The notes: generated from the sequence alone by a model not told the origin. Numbered from the stretch's first letter, positions 33,079 to 45,232 are shown. The stretch: 64,000 nucleotides of DNA from Tubiluchus corallicola (GCA_030141605.1 JAQGDQ010000766.1:1-64000), one strand, 5' to 3'. Numbers and translations: made by a program.

Positions 33079-33256
33079 CTTTTTATATTTTATTCTTAAT
33101 AAATCAAAGTGTAGTAATCAATAAAAAAGTAGCATATACCAATCTTATAAGAAATTAACGTAATTACAATACTATTTTGTAGGTTTTGCAAGCGTAGCTA
33201 AAGTATAAATTGTTGAATTATATGCGTGGCTTTACTGGGATCTTGAGAGTTTATAT

Positions 33257-33757
33257 CAGGGGTGTGCAAATTATCTGACTAGCTAGGCCACATTAAACTT
33301 TCCCGGAATTCCTGTGAGCCACAGGCAGTTTGATCAAGGAGTCAAGTACAGAAGGGTCTAATGACGATTTTTTTTGCATCCGACCTGCGTACATCATTAC
33401 TACTACACTCAAGAAACTATTTTAGAAGTTATTAGAATTTATATTACAAACCATATATCTCTACTTTCGGGACAGACAGTGGTAATTTCATTACAATGCA
33501 TATTAGTAATGTGCATCACACAATCTGTGTAGCACAGTGACATTAAGCTACAACCGTCTTGTAAGGGTTAATGGCATCCGATCTAGTAGAAAAAGCTGCG
33601 TGCACTATCTTTGGGATGGTGGCACGGACTTCATCTGGAAACATTCAATTAATCGCCCGGGCCGCACTTCCATTAGGTTGACAAATCTCTTCGCGGGCCG
33701 CACAAATTCTCTCGGCAGGCCGCAAGTGACCCGCGTGCCGCAATTTGCACACCCCTG
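33257..33757. mobile_element. hAT-type MITE with 8-bp target duplication
   Basis: Starts CAGGGGTGTGCAAATT and ends AATTTGCACACCCCTG, perfect 16-bp inverted ends of the common Charlie-like hAT kind. Flanked by perfect 8-bp copies of GTTTATAT (33249-33256 and 33758-33765). It is 501 bp and lacks a transposase. The interior contains GGCCGC-rich sequence also typical of this group. Its ORFs are not genes. Confidence 0.93.
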
Positions 33758-33765
33758 GTTTATAT

Positions 33766-34676
33766 GTATTGATAATTTGCAACTAACCAACTATGGCTTA
33801 ACACTGAATGTAGTTTCCGCTCCCAGCTTTTTTTAGCAATTTTTGTCACTTATGTTTCCATTCAGAATGTTAAGTGTGTGAAACTGAAAAATCACGAAAC
33901 GATTTATTATCGATTGTGTATCATAGATATAGCTTATAGCTTATAGTTTGTAATTTTATTTCATATTTATATTGAAGAAAAATGCGCTGTCAAAATATGG
34001 CAGTACTAGACCAAATGGAGTTTTGTTGCTTTTCAATTTTTCCATCTTCGTGTGAATAAGGCACCCCCGCCATCATTGACATCGTTACTGCCGTCACTAA
34101 CAATAACAATAATGGCAAAAATTAGAGAGAGAGGAAGAGTATCTTATACCAAAATAACAAATAATACACCAGAACAATGGCCATAAGAAGTGTCACTATT
34201 GTCACATGAATTATACTTACAACAAAAAAATTATACATAAAATGCAGCAAATCTATTACAAAGTTTTTTAACGTACTTTCAATGAAATCAACAGTTTAAT
34301 ATTGTGTAAAGAACTATTAGCATCTTTTAGGTAACATTTTTGTGATAATTATTATTAATAATTGTGATTTGCTCTGCATGCTTGAGCTACAATCTTCATT
34401 TGTAAAGGAATTTTGTCTCTTGTGAAATTCTTTTGTCTTTTTATATATGTAATGGAGGGTCAATGAACAAATTGAAAAACCAAAATCATGTCCAGGAAAA
34501 CACTATTTATTCCTCTCTGCTGTCCTACATTTTCTGGTAATATTTTTTTGATACAGTAACTAAGAATCACAAATTAGCAATGATAGTATACAATCACATT
34601 GGTAACATTAGTGTTACACATAATTTTAAAAAACTCCAGTAACTTGTGCGTTGGTAGTGTTATCAAACAAAGAAGA
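33766..34676. other. AT-rich spacer
   Basis: No gene or clear repeat recognised. Confidence 0.4.
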
Positions 34677-35175
34677 TCAGACCAGCAAGACAGTCTGGAA
34701 TGCATTACTGCTAAGCAATCCCCGAGATCTTTGATCTACGCAAACCATATCTATGGTATCAGGTGCAATGCTAGATTCATTTTCTGAGTTGTTTTCATCA
34801 TCCAAGCACCAGGCAGAATTACTTGCTAAAACATTGCAATTACTTTTCGCATTCAAAATATCAGGTTGATGCCTTGTATTAAATGTCTTAAACACGTCAT
34901 TGTTATTCTTGTCATTCTGTGCAACGGCATCATGTTTAGTTTTTCAGATATTTTACCAGCTTTAAATCCACAATCTGCTATTTGGCTGCTAGATATATTT
35001 TCTATATCAGTTGCTGCAACATCACGTACATAGTTAGTTTCCATTTTACCATCACCAATCCCATTTTTAGCATAATCCTTCAAAGCATTTACAGTAACAT
35101 CAGGCTCAAGTTTTACAGAATAGAAGAGCTGCTTGTTCACCCTGTACACGTTTGCCAAACCGTGAGATGAGAAAA
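34677..35175 (-). pseudogene. Orphan N-terminal exon of a class B zinc-finger gene
   Basis: After an acceptor-like ACTTTTCGCAG near 35181 the minus strand reads VKLEPDVTVNALKDYAKNG and later ADCGFKAGK, matching the class B series VKIEPDILVNF and ACGFQTGEM. A frameshift follows near 34935. The next frame reads KTKHDAVAQND, then PDILNAKSNCNVLASNS, which matches PDIVHLKTDFSVLTN at the same relative position, then an acidic DDENNSENES. The frame closes at about 34677 without any zinc finger. Order and spacing of four separate matches support common descent. With a frameshift and no fingers, it is a dead gene or an unusual finger-less derivative. Confidence 0.65.
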
Positions 35176-36285
35176 TGATTTCTGCGAAAAGTAAACAAAA
35201 ATAAAATGCAAAATTGCTTACAGAGAAATAGCTAATATAATGCACAAATTGTTTTTGAAAGTTCAATTCAATAACAAACATCACTTCTCTGTCAAAGAAC
35301 TAATCAGAAACTAGAAATCTTTTCCTTATGATTTTACAAAAAAATACTAATGACAACAGTAATAGTTTTGATTGATTTAACAAAATTGATTTAATTAAAT
35401 TAAGTAAAGTAAAAAATAATCTGAAAATGCAGGAAGATATTATGAAATGTTGTGAAGTATGTAACATTTATTACATTTTATTACAACACAAAATCAAACC
35501 ATCAGAATCAGTTGAAATCGCAAAGATGCACAACAGGTTTCGGCAGATTTTATTTTGGTGAAAGTACGATCTAGTCTCGTTGAATATGTTACAATCAGCA
35601 CTTCGCACATGTTAGTATAAAAGGCTTAAAAATAGCAGTTTGCATTTTATCAATGTGTTAGTAGAAGAAAATGTAATGCGCCTTTGCTGTACCAAAATAT
35701 CCCAATGTTACATGCACCTTTGGACCACAACCAGCATTACCTAAGAAAAACTTATCATCCCTTATATTAATATTCTTGGTATATATATATATATATTTAT
35801 TTATATATATATAAGATTCGAGGCTACAGCTTCGACGAGGGCACCATTTGCGGCGATCTATACATCAAACGAAAGGTCTCGATCTAGTGTCTTCTCATTG
35901 ATGGTTTATTTTTCGAATCGGGCCCAGCGGGAGGAACGGGGGGGGCGAAAAACCTCCAAAAATGGCCATTTTTCGGCCGTTTTTTGCAAAAGTTATACGG
36001 CTAAGATGTAGAGAACGGGAATTTGCCGAGGGTGGTGCTGGGTATGGATAGATAGCCCGTTCAGCGATGGGTGTAGTAGGCATATTTAGAATTCGCGAGA
36101 GGGCCACGGCGTCCCGTAATTGGTTATTAATAGACAACCACCACGCAGCCTGAACATGATGGAATCGATTGCAAACTGCATGAAATGTGCCAACAATTTG
36201 AGATTAATTTGTACAGCAGGAAGATGTGAGTACTCTGTGGAATAAATAAATAAATAAATAAAATGAAATAGAGGAGTGCATAATA
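35176..36285. other. Spacer with TA repeat and an unidentified GC-richer repeat
   Basis: TA microsatellite at 35777-35814. From about 35815 to 36190 the sequence is clearly less AT-rich (GATTCGAGGCTACAGCTTCG start) with a G8 run at 35937-35946. It looks like a repeat insertion but I cannot assign it. An AATA run lies at 36240-36265. Confidence 0.4.
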
Positions 36286-36670
36286 CAGTCAACCTTGGGT
36301 ATAAGGGTCACTTCGGAACACCAACACTGGTCCCGATTTTTCGTAACATTTTTCCAATGTAAAAATCTTCGTATATCAGGTAGTCGCACATAATTATGAT
36401 AGAAGCGAAATTGATCGATTTTTAACCTCAATTTTTCGCAAACTCGGCCATTAAACAGCTCGGTTTCCGCGGTCACATACATCTCGCATCACTGAAGGAG
36501 CTTCCTACATATCGTTTGCACTGAATGTGTAGCAATAATCCATAAAATATGGGTGAAAGTACAGGTCTAGGTACACCCTCGGTCAGACTCAACTTGGGCT
36601 ATAAGGGATATGGGATATGACGGACGATTTTTTTCCGGTCCGCAGTATGTCTTATATCCGAGATGGACTG
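36286..36670. mobile_element. Tc1/mariner (pogo-like) MITE
   Basis: Inverted ends CAGTCAACCTTGGGTATAAG (36286-36305) and CTTATATCCGAGATGGACTG (36651-36670), flanked by TA on both sides. 385 bp, no transposase. Confidence 0.8.
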
Positions 36671-37623
36671 TACACGAGTCCTTATTCAAGTTTGGTGTGG
36701 TTGATTGCTTGATCATTGTTATGCCTACTGCGCATGCTCAATTACCATTAACATCGTCAACTGAAACTACTGCATGTCCTAGATTCAACTGACAAAATCT
36801 GCAAAAGATGAAAGCATCTGGAAAAAATACGTTTTTGAGATTTAAAGGGCATGTTGTTCAATTTGTGATTATGACCATGGCAAGAGCACCATCTTATTGT
36901 CAATCAGTATTACGTTGCTTTTGAGGCAGCTAATACTGCAGGTATTCTGAAGGCATTCATGCAAAGCCAAGGAACCAATACATTAAATACAAACAATCCA
37001 GTATGGATATCTTTTTTTCAAAAACACAACTCAACTCATCTTGTAAAAATGTTAAAACCAATTTTGATACAATTATAAAAAACTTTGTACGAAATTTACA
37101 TTAGACCAGCAAAGATTGAGATACGTTATTCTTTTTAATGAAAACAGCAAAATTTAAATTGCAACAAACTAAATGTTTAAGAAAAGTAAATTAAAAGCAG
37201 TGAGTAGCCTAAGATGTCTGCGGCTTTAAAAAATGGAACGACAGTTGTGCAGCGTCTTAATATTACGCCATCTAGGATATACTGTATAGTGCTGCCACCT
37301 GTCTGCAGTTAAGTAGAGCGTGACAGAATTGTAAGATTGGCTTTGAATAAAGAAGTTGTGTTTCACTCCCTTCAAATGAGAATCGTTACATCGTCTAATT
37401 ATAAAATCTTTGTGTCTAAAATCTATCAGTAATTAATAACCATATTATAAGTTGTGTGTTTAACTGTCTAATAAAGTATTTAAAAAAATGTATTTCTCCC
37501 AAATTTGAAGAAAAATCATGCAGATGTTATGCTACATGTGAGGTTACCAATGATTACAAAAATACACATGAACAGTACTATAAATAGACAAGTATCACAG
37601 TATGTCCTGTTTGACTGCCCACC

Positions 37624-39027
37624 TCAATGGTTTTTCTCTGTAGTACAATGAATCCCTGAATGTCTTGTCAGATGGCCAGTCTGCGCAAATGCAGCGTCAC
37701 ACTGACTACACTTATATGGTTTTTCTCCAGTGTGAATTCTTAGATGTACATTCCTAGCACTTGAGCGACTAAATGCAGCATGACAGTGATTACACTTGTA
37801 CGGTTTCTCTCCTGTGTGAATTCTAAAGTGTGTTTTGAGACGGCCTGATCTGACAAATGAAGCAATACACTGACTACACTTAAATGGTTTTTCTCCAGTG
37901 TGAATTATTAAATGTGTTTTAAAGGAGCCTGAGTCGGTAAATGCAGCGTTACACTGACCGCACTTGAAAGGTTTCTCTCCAGTGTGAATTCTTGAGTGTC
38001 TTGTCAGAGTACCAGTGTGAGCAAATGCAGCATTACACTGACTACACTTATATGGTTTTTCTCCAGTGTGAGCTCTCAAATGACTTTTCAAATTGTCTGA
38101 CCGAGCAAAAGCAATGCCACACTGACTGCACTTGAAAGGTTTTTCTCCACTATGAATTCTAAAGTGGTTTTTCAGTTGACCTGAATACGTAAAAGCAGCA
38201 TCACACTGACCACACCTGTAAGATTTTCCTCCAGTGTGAGTTCTTGTATGCTTTTTCAAATTCCTTGCATCAGCACCATGACTAAACCTACGAGATTTTT
38301 CTTGAATGGAAGGAGTTACAATTTCATTGTGTTTAACAGAAAGGTCAGAGCGATCAAGATTAAATGACAGAAGCTCTGGACTTTTTTCATTCACACTTGC
38401 TAAAAGTTCGTCTTCTATTAAATCCTCTTTGCTTTCCTTCACTACATCACAAGAAGCATCCGATTCAGTTTTTAAAAATTCATTAGCAGTTTTTATATCT
38501 TTATCTGTAACTTCATCACACAAACTGTTGCCTTTCCTATTCGTCAAAACACTGAAGTCAGTTTTCAAGTGGACAATGTCAGGTTGCACCATAATGTCCA
38601 CTTCACAAATATCAGTGTTTTTCACATCACTATCTACAAGAAAATCATTCTCAGTTTTCACCATCATTTCACCTGTTTGAAAACCACACGCTACTCTATT
38701 GTATTTGTTGTTGTTTCTTATGTCAACTTTTTCAAAATTACTTTCAGTTTTTACATTGTCTGTTTGCACTTTAACATCAGTGCTGCCCTCTACAAAGTTA
38801 ACTAAAATATCAGGTTCAATTTTCACACGTCCAGGTACATTGTCTGTTTGCACTTTAACATCAGTGCTGCCCTCTACAAAGTTAACTAAAATATCAGGTT
38901 CAATTTTCACACGTCCAGGTACATTGTCTGTTTGCACTTTAACATCAGTGCTGCCCTCTACAAAGTTAACTAAAATATCAGGTTCAATTTTCACACATCC
39001 AGGTACTCTTTGTGCAGTCTCATCCAT
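37624..39027 (-). CDS. Class B C2H2 zinc-finger protein 3 (7 fingers)
   Basis: A 467-residue protein. The coding exon begins after TTTTTTGCAG at 39067; the first true ATG starts MDETAQRVPGCVKIEPDIL. A 28-residue unit (VPGRVKIEPDILVNFVEGST plus DVKVQTDN) is present three times in tandem where its inverted-duplicate partner at 61561 has one. Further motifs VKTE, LKTD and LKTE follow in an acidic region to about residue 260. Seven fingers follow with helices YSGQLKNH, RSDNLKSH, HTGTLTRH, DSGSFKTH, RSGRLKTH, RSSARNVH and QTGHLTRH. The protein ends TTEKNH. Expected to be a nuclear DNA-binding protein, possibly SUMO-modified. Confidence 0.93.
   Translation of the reverse strand: MDETAQRVPGCVKIEPDILVNFVEGSTDVKVQTDNVPGRVKIEPDILVNFVEGSTDVKVQTDNVPGRVKIEPDILVNFVEGSTDVKVQTDNVKTESNFEKVDIRNNNKYNRVACGFQTGEMMVKTENDFLVDSDVKNTDICEVDIMVQPDIVHLKTDFSVLTNRKGNSLCDEVTDKDIKTANEFLKTESDASCDVVKESKEDLIEDELLASVNEKSPELLSFNLDRSDLSVKHNEIVTPSIQEKSRRFSHGADARNLKKHTRTHTGGKSYRCGQCDAAFTYSGQLKNHFRIHSGEKPFKCSQCGIAFARSDNLKSHLRAHTGEKPYKCSQCNAAFAHTGTLTRHSRIHTGEKPFKCGQCNAAFTDSGSFKTHLIIHTGEKPFKCSQCIASFVRSGRLKTHFRIHTGEKPYKCNHCHAAFSRSSARNVHLRIHTGEKPYKCSQCDAAFAQTGHLTRHSGIHCTTEKNH
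38755..39006 (-). repeat. Triplicated 84-bp N-terminal unit
   Basis: Three in-frame copies of 84 bases, nearly identical; the first has PGC and the others PGR. Each adds one PGxVKIEPD motif. Paralogues at 50229, 55252 and 61561 have one copy, so the triplication is specific to this gene. Confidence 0.95.
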
Positions 39028-39949
39028 CTTTGTAGTCACAAGAGGAGAGGCGGTAATGCCAGCTCTCTGCAAAAAAGCAAATTAAAAACTTTCCAAACTA
39101 CTTCAAAACAAATGATGCAACATTAAGCATTAATCACACTAGAATGTGGTAAAAATGGATTTAGGGAGGCCATTTCGAAGCAGAAAATTGATGCTGCCAC
39201 AGCAAAAGAGCTACCGAGTTGCAGAAATGCTAAAGTTTGTAAATTCAGCAGAAACAACTGGGAGATCTGCAATCTTCAATCATATACAAAGCAGCAACTG
39301 TTAAGAATTACTTTGAATTTGGGAGAAATTCTAGAAAACATTTCAATTTCTGTTTAACAATAACTAAAACCTTTAGACCTACAAAAAATATGAATTCATA
39401 TGTAACAGCCATGTGATGCATAACTTCTAGTTGACAGACTGATATACACGGTCCGCAACTATATTTAAATCGACATAGAAGCCATTGCAGCATATGATGC
39501 GATACATACGAGGACATTCTACCTCGTTCATTCAGGTACCGAATTTTCCTTTTGAACGGATGTCCAGGACATTTTTAATGGGTTAATTTACGTGGTGCCT
39601 TTCTTCAGGTTGTCATAAGTTTTGTTTTGGTGTTAGTGGCTAGATTCTACTGACGTTGTATAAAGGATAATAGTTAAATGTAGAAATGTTAAATATCGGC
39701 ACCTATTACGTCCCACCAGCACAACTCCGGGGGTAAAAGATTTGCATTGCCATACTTCTCCACTTAGAGGAGCTAATGGACAAACCATTCTTTTAGGGAT
39801 TCTGAACATTGGTGGAGTATTTCTCACACCATTAGTTAGATCAGCAGTAGCGGAGACATCAGACAACAACTACTAATTCACACATAACTACTTGTGGTGT
39901 GTAAAGACACGTGGTTTGGCGACGTACAGCAACAATTTTTCCATATTAT

Positions 39950-40110
39950 CTGCGAGGGCATCATACTCTTCTACTTGTTGCTGTTATTTACCTTATCTGA
40001 TTCATCATCACTTTCTTATGGTACATAAGTTGTTAATGGTACATTGTTAGTTTGTATGTTAACATCTATCAGTTCATTTAGAACACCATTTTCAATTTCT
40101 CTCAGATTTT
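39950..40110 (-). pseudogene. Relic of a class A zinc-finger N-terminus
   Basis: The minus strand carries GAAATTGAAAATGGTGTTCT, AAATGAACTGATAGATGTTA and ACATACAAACTAACAATGTA, matching the class A beginning VKIENDVLDESVDVNMQTDN, followed by DDESDKVNNSN. Stops and an indel break the frame. It is the partner of 60471-60650 in the inverted duplication and lies inside intron 1 of the class B gene, so a class A exon was captured before the duplication. Confidence 0.8.
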
Positions 40111-40509
40111 ACATTCTCTCAGATTTGCACAAACTTAAAAGAAAATTGCCACACTCATATGTGACAAAATTTACAATTAGAAGAAAAATAAAATGTTATA
40201 TAAACGCCACACTTCAAGATTGGTTATGGAATTTTAGCTGTTAGCATAACGAATTAGCAATTAACAGTATGATAACAATGTGTATGTTGTCCTGCAATTA
40301 ACAGAATAAATCAACACGATCTAAAAGTTACATAAACACTTTATTGAAACAACAATATGGCTATGTACAGATCCAATGGTGCACAGCACTAGCTAACTTT
40401 CTTAGATAGGCTGCTGATTATGTAGATTAACACAGAGTTCATAGAAAAAATTATTCAGGTAGCTAAAAACTAAATTAAAAAAACGATAACTATAATTTAA
40501 AAAATAATC

Positions 40510-40810
40510 AGGGCTGAAGCAGTTCGTAAAAACTCTAGTCTAGCTTAACTCAAGGAGAGCACATGGCGTGGTCAGAATAGTTTAGCAAATTTCATGTAAC
40601 TATACCTGTTCTGTTCACTGAACTTAGATGAATTAGGACTACAGTCGTTTATTTTAAGCTGTTACATTTTTACATTAACGCTGTAATATTATTGCACTTA
40701 TAGTTTTTACTATAAGGCAGATTCTTTCTTATTAGTTAGCTAAATTTAGTAAAGGTTGCAACAACAATTACAAAATCGGAAGATATACCATTTAAATTGT
40801 AGATCAATCA
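40510..40810. mobile_element. About 300-bp insertion absent from the partner arm
   Basis: The partner arm reads directly from TAATCAGG into ACTAAAAATC, while here about 300 bases intervene, flanked by AATCA on both sides. Part of it (CTAGTCTAGCTTAACTCAAG and GCATGGCGTGGTC-like sequence) recurs inverted at about 45440-45520. This is a dispersed, probably short non-autonomous element. Confidence 0.6.
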
Positions 40811-40834
40811 CAGGACTAAAAATCTCCATCTTCT

Positions 40835-40935
40835 TTCATGAAGAAGCGTTCCTAAAATCGCGGCGCTTCGATTTCACGTTGCCGACTCCATTTGTCACGA
40901 CTTGTATAAATAACAGCAAAAAATTTCTGTCTCAC
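40835..40935 (-). promoter_or_regulatory. Conserved 5' module of zinc-finger gene 3
   Basis: The minus strand contains CTGCAGGTGAGACAGAAATT, GTCGTGACAAATGGAGTCGG and GAAGCGCCGCGATTTTAGGA. It is near-identical to 58970-59090 and related to the modules at 54010, 44455 and 26380. The GCAG|GTGAGA part looks like a splice donor. Likely first-exon or promoter material. Confidence 0.5.
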
Positions 40936-41190
40936 CTGCAGTGTAGATTTTGAAGAGTGGTGAAAATATTTAGACTGCCTCAAATGTAGGAAATAAATTT
41001 AATATAAATAATTAATACTTCAACATATATAAACAGCACGCTGGTATTAGCATTCTTCAACAGCAATAATAATAATAATAATAATAGTAATAACAATAAT
41101 AATATAAATAATACGATAATAATGATAATATTATTAATAATGATGATGATTATAGCATCAAGTCATCTTGTGTATTACATTTATGGCAAG

Positions 41191-41519
41191 AAAAAAAAAA
41201 TCAAATATTGATAATTAGAGAACAGAAAACCTCAACAACTAACAACGATAATTGGGCGTGTTTTATTCAAGATGTAATGAAGTAAAACAGCCATGCAACC
41301 GTAGATGTCCGCCATGTTGGAAATTTTAAAAGTACTTTCTTACCTTTATATACAGGACTGTATTATACCAACCACTCAAACAGTATTCTTATAAAAAAGT
41401 TACTTACTGTAGCGCTTCACAAACTCACACAACACGAAAAACAGGAATAGTGGTACCTTGTGTTCACACAATATTAAATGAACAAATTTACACAATAATG
41501 AAAATAGCAATACCACTTA
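41191..41519. other. AT-rich sequence upstream of zinc-finger gene 3
   Basis: No gene recognised. The segment around 41293-41320 contains TGTCCGCCATGTTGGAAAT, similar to part of the 5' module of gene 2 but on the opposite strand. Confidence 0.35.
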
Positions 41520-41520
41520 C

Positions 41521-41572
41521 TTAGCTCGTACAAGCAAAGGAGACTGTACGTCTCTTGTCCCGTGCTTTTATA
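41521..41572 (-). promoter_or_regulatory. Candidate TATA promoter and first-exon donor
   Basis: The minus strand reads GGTATAAAAGCACGGG (TATA core at 41565-41572). About 45 bases downstream comes GAGCTAA|GTAAGTGG, a strong donor, with the exon end at 41521. This would give a very short 5' exon leading to the class B gene at 39027. No transcript evidence. Confidence 0.4.
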
Positions 41573-41729
41573 CCTGGCCTGGCTTCGGACCGGTCCACTT
41601 CAAAACAGAAAAGGTATTTGTAAAGTAGCTCAGCAGTAGGTCTAGCTACATTTCAAGTCTAAGCAGTAAACAACTGTACAGACGAGTATGCTTGAATATA
41701 ATGCTCTCTCTCACTCCCTACCTCCCTTC

Positions 41730-41888
<159 letters not shown>

Positions 41889-42099
41889 CCTGTCTCTCTC
41901 TCTCTTCTCTCTCTCTCTCTCTCTCATCTTTCTCTCTCTTTCTCTGTCTCTCTCTCTCTCTTCTCTCTCTCTCTCATCTCATCTCTCTCACTCACTCATT
42001 TATCTTCCCTCTATTTACCTGTATTCTGAATCAGCTCTCTATCTTCATTCTGTATATGTAGATGTACATGTAGGAAAATGTTCTTTAAGCATTTGTCAA

Positions 42100-42290
42100 T
42101 GAAATACTACGACGGGGGCGTGTAGTAATCATGTGCTCAAAGCAGCCGTGTCACGTGACCACAACAAACTCGTTCAAACCTAACTACAGCGGGGGCGTGA
42201 GAAAATTACTGAAGGCTGTAGTAATCACGTGATCAAAACGGAAACCAAACGTGTCACGTGATCACAACAAAGTTCAACTTCAAAACGGAT
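42100..42290. promoter_or_regulatory. Duplicated block with CACGTG E-boxes
   Basis: Two diverged copies of a segment CGGGGGCGTG ... GTAGTAATCA ... GTGTCACGTGA. E-boxes: GTCACGTGAC at about 42151-42160, ATCACGTGAT at about 42225-42234, and GTCACGTGAT at about 42256-42265. GTCACGTGAC matches the palindromic site bound by bHLH-zip factors of the MITF/TFE and USF type. The target gene is unclear. Confidence 0.5.
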
Positions 42291-42354
42291 CAAAACAAAC
42301 TCAGCTGTTTGATGTAATCAATTCAATCAGACAAAAATTTAAAAACTTCAAGGG

Positions 42355-42755
42355 GGATATCGGACATGGGCTAATGTCGGACATTGAGTTTTGCATTTGC
42401 CTAAGACCCATTAAACAACCTGGACGCTGTTTTTTTAATACAGACACATCACATCTTTAGACTGGCATATTCACTATTGTCTTGTAGTTTGTCTTCTGGC
42501 AGCCACATGGTCGTGAACATACAATCTCGCGTAGTGAGTACGTTTATCCCTGACTGTATTTGCTGATAAACAGACCTAATTATATACATTAATTATATAC
42601 AGCATCCTCTTCTGAAGTAGGTTATTTTGTAAGTTACTTCTTCCCTGATGCTTTGATGCCACACTTTGTAAACCACCATATTTGTTGTTTATTATACAAC
42701 TCAATGAAGCAATGTCCGACTTTACCCAAAGGCCTAGGCTTATGTCAGACAATTA
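42355..42755. mobile_element. Possible MITE with TCGGACATTG ends
   Basis: TCGGACATGGGCTAATGTCG plus GACATTG on the left, and CAATGTCCGACTTTACCC with TTATGTCAGACA on the right, form imperfect inverted ends around about 400 bp. No transposase and no confirmed target duplication. Confidence 0.4.
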
Positions 42756-43455
<700 letters not shown>

Positions 43456-43680
43456 AAGGATATTTTATGCTTAATTTTTTACATTGTTGATGTTCATTGA
43501 TATAATGATTGAAGCCAACGCGAAATGTTATTATTATTATTATTCGTAAGCTTGTTTACGTTGTGTGCTTGTGTGTTTATTTACTTGTATTTTCGTTGTA
43601 TATATTTTTAATGTTGTATTAATATGATATGAACGAAAGTTTGAAATAAGAAGTAAATCGAATCAAATCAAATCTTGCAA

Positions 43681-44450
43681 AAATTGTACGCTATTCTGAT
43701 CTTTTAAATTTATAATGGTAGAAGAATCTTCATATTGCCATACAATAAGAATTACTACAAAATGAATTAAACAGATATTTTTTTCACATTTGGTGTGCAA
43801 AATTGACCAACACTCTATACGTTTCTACCCGGTGGGATTGTATAATGTGAAGTGCACTTGTCATGTTGGACAAACTATAATCAATTTTCAAAGAAAAAAT
43901 TGAAAAGGTTTTTAGTAACTGCAGTGTTTGCACTGTAACCATGTACAGTATTACTTGTGTGAAATCAGCTAACTAAAAAAATTCAATTATCCACATACAG
44001 ATATTCTTTTCACTGAGTGCTGTATCAATACTGCACATATAATAGTAAGACTTTAGACCCAGCAAACATCTAGAAAGTTCACTTGTACCATGTGCATTCC
44101 GCTTGTAATAGTAAAAAAGCAATTTTTAGAAAGACATTATGTCAGAAGATTTCAGAGAAAAACTTGCAGATTCAGTACTTTGCAAATATTGTCTTGAAAA
44201 CCTGTATGATAATAAAGATAGTCATAATATTAATAATAATAGTAATAACAATAATAATAAAACAACAATGAATGGACGATCATCATTAATAAACTATATG
44301 CATCATTGTTGATGATGTAGCTAACAGTAAAGTGTTTATGTACGTTGCTACTATTAAGTGTTAACATTAATTTATTAGCTGCATTTGTGGCAATCTTGAA
44401 TCCAGCAACTCTGTAATCAAAACTTAATTTTTATTTTGTTTATTCAATAA
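43681..44450. other. AT-rich spacer with AAT microsatellite
   Basis: AATAATAG-type run at 44226-44262. From about 44280 to 44450 it is a diverged copy of the sequence before the 5' modules at 54010 and 59010 (GCATTTGTGGCAATCTTGAA). Confidence 0.4.
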
Positions 44451-44545
44451 CAGGGATCGTGAGAAATGCGGGTAGCAGCGCAAAATCGAATCGCCGCCAT
44501 TCTAGAAAATCTTCCTAAGGGGAAGATGGAGTTTTTATTATCGTG
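44450..44545 (+). promoter_or_regulatory. Conserved 5' module, probably of zinc-finger gene 4
   Basis: ATCGTGAGAAATGCGGGTAG, AATCGAATCGCCGCCATTCT and GGAAGATGGAG align with the modules at 54012-54100 and 59010-59090. The next downstream family member on this strand is the gene at 50229, which would give an intron of about 5.6 kb filled with a LINE, a solo-LTR-like piece and two pogo-type elements. Confidence 0.45.
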
Positions 44546-44892
44546 GCTGAAAATTTAAGACAAGTATTACTGTGATCTGTGGTTTGTTTACAGTTTATAT
44601 GGTAAATTTCGTCGATTTTATAAGTTTTTCGCTGTGCTATTTTATTTACACTTGGCCAAGCTATGTAATTAATAATAAGAGTTGTAAAAAACGCATATGT
44701 GCCCGTGCTTTGCAAAACTGTCCATAGTGCGCTAGGCATAAATTTTTAATGATATGCATATTCTTATTCTCCTGTTTATGCTGATCATTTTGGTACTAGT
44801 TTCAGCTCTCTGCGATGTTTCTGAGCCAATATGTTGACATTAAATTATGTTAGTAGAAATATGAGTGCAATAATATAATACTATAATATAAT

Positions 44893-45232
44893 ATAATATA
44901 CGTTTACGTGACCAACTAATTGATGTATACAAATATGTGTATGGAGTTTACAGCTGTGATGATTGTCCTGTTAAATTAGAAGTACATCGTACAGCAAGAT
45001 CAGGTCCTATTCTTCGTAAATCAAGAACTGCACACAAAACTGGTAAATACGACTATTTTCTTGTACGATGCCAGAAATCTGGAATAGATTGTCCTGTGAT
45101 GTGAGAACAGCAACATCTGTAAATTCATTTAAATCAAAATTAGATAGACACTATGAACATCATTCTTTGAAATTTAATTACCGTGCTAATTGGAACATGC
45201 CTATAACAAGGATGCTGGATTACATATTATAG
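44893..45232 (+). mobile_element. 3' end of a LINE reverse-transcriptase ORF (decayed)
   Basis: The frame reads RLRDQLIDVYKYVYGVYSCD, then HRTARSGPILRKSRTAHKTG and KYDYFLVR. A frameshift near 45070 leads to MPEIWNRLSCDVRTATSVNS and FKSKLDRHYEHHS, ending at a TAG near 45230. This is the usual C-terminal segment of CR1/Jockey-like LINE ORF2 (F-V-x-R-x-x-x-x-W-N-x-L-P, then SxNSFKxKLD). No reverse transcriptase core remains. Confidence 0.75.

Larger units (their letters stand above)
36956..41190. repeat. Left arm of inverted segmental duplication
   Basis: Reverse-complement homologue of about 58690-63873, starting at TTCATGCAAAGCC near 36956. It covers the 3' flank, the whole zinc-finger gene, intron 1, the 5' module and the AT microsatellite. 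A 78-codon stretch at 39633-39869 is near-identical to 60719-60955. Differences: an extra insertion at about 40510-40810 here, a large minisatellite and another insertion in the partner, and different finger arrays. Confidence 0.92.

Noticed and set aside
39633-39869. 78-codon ORF conserved with 60719-60955
   Set aside because: The conservation is shared by the entire duplication arm, so it does not indicate coding.
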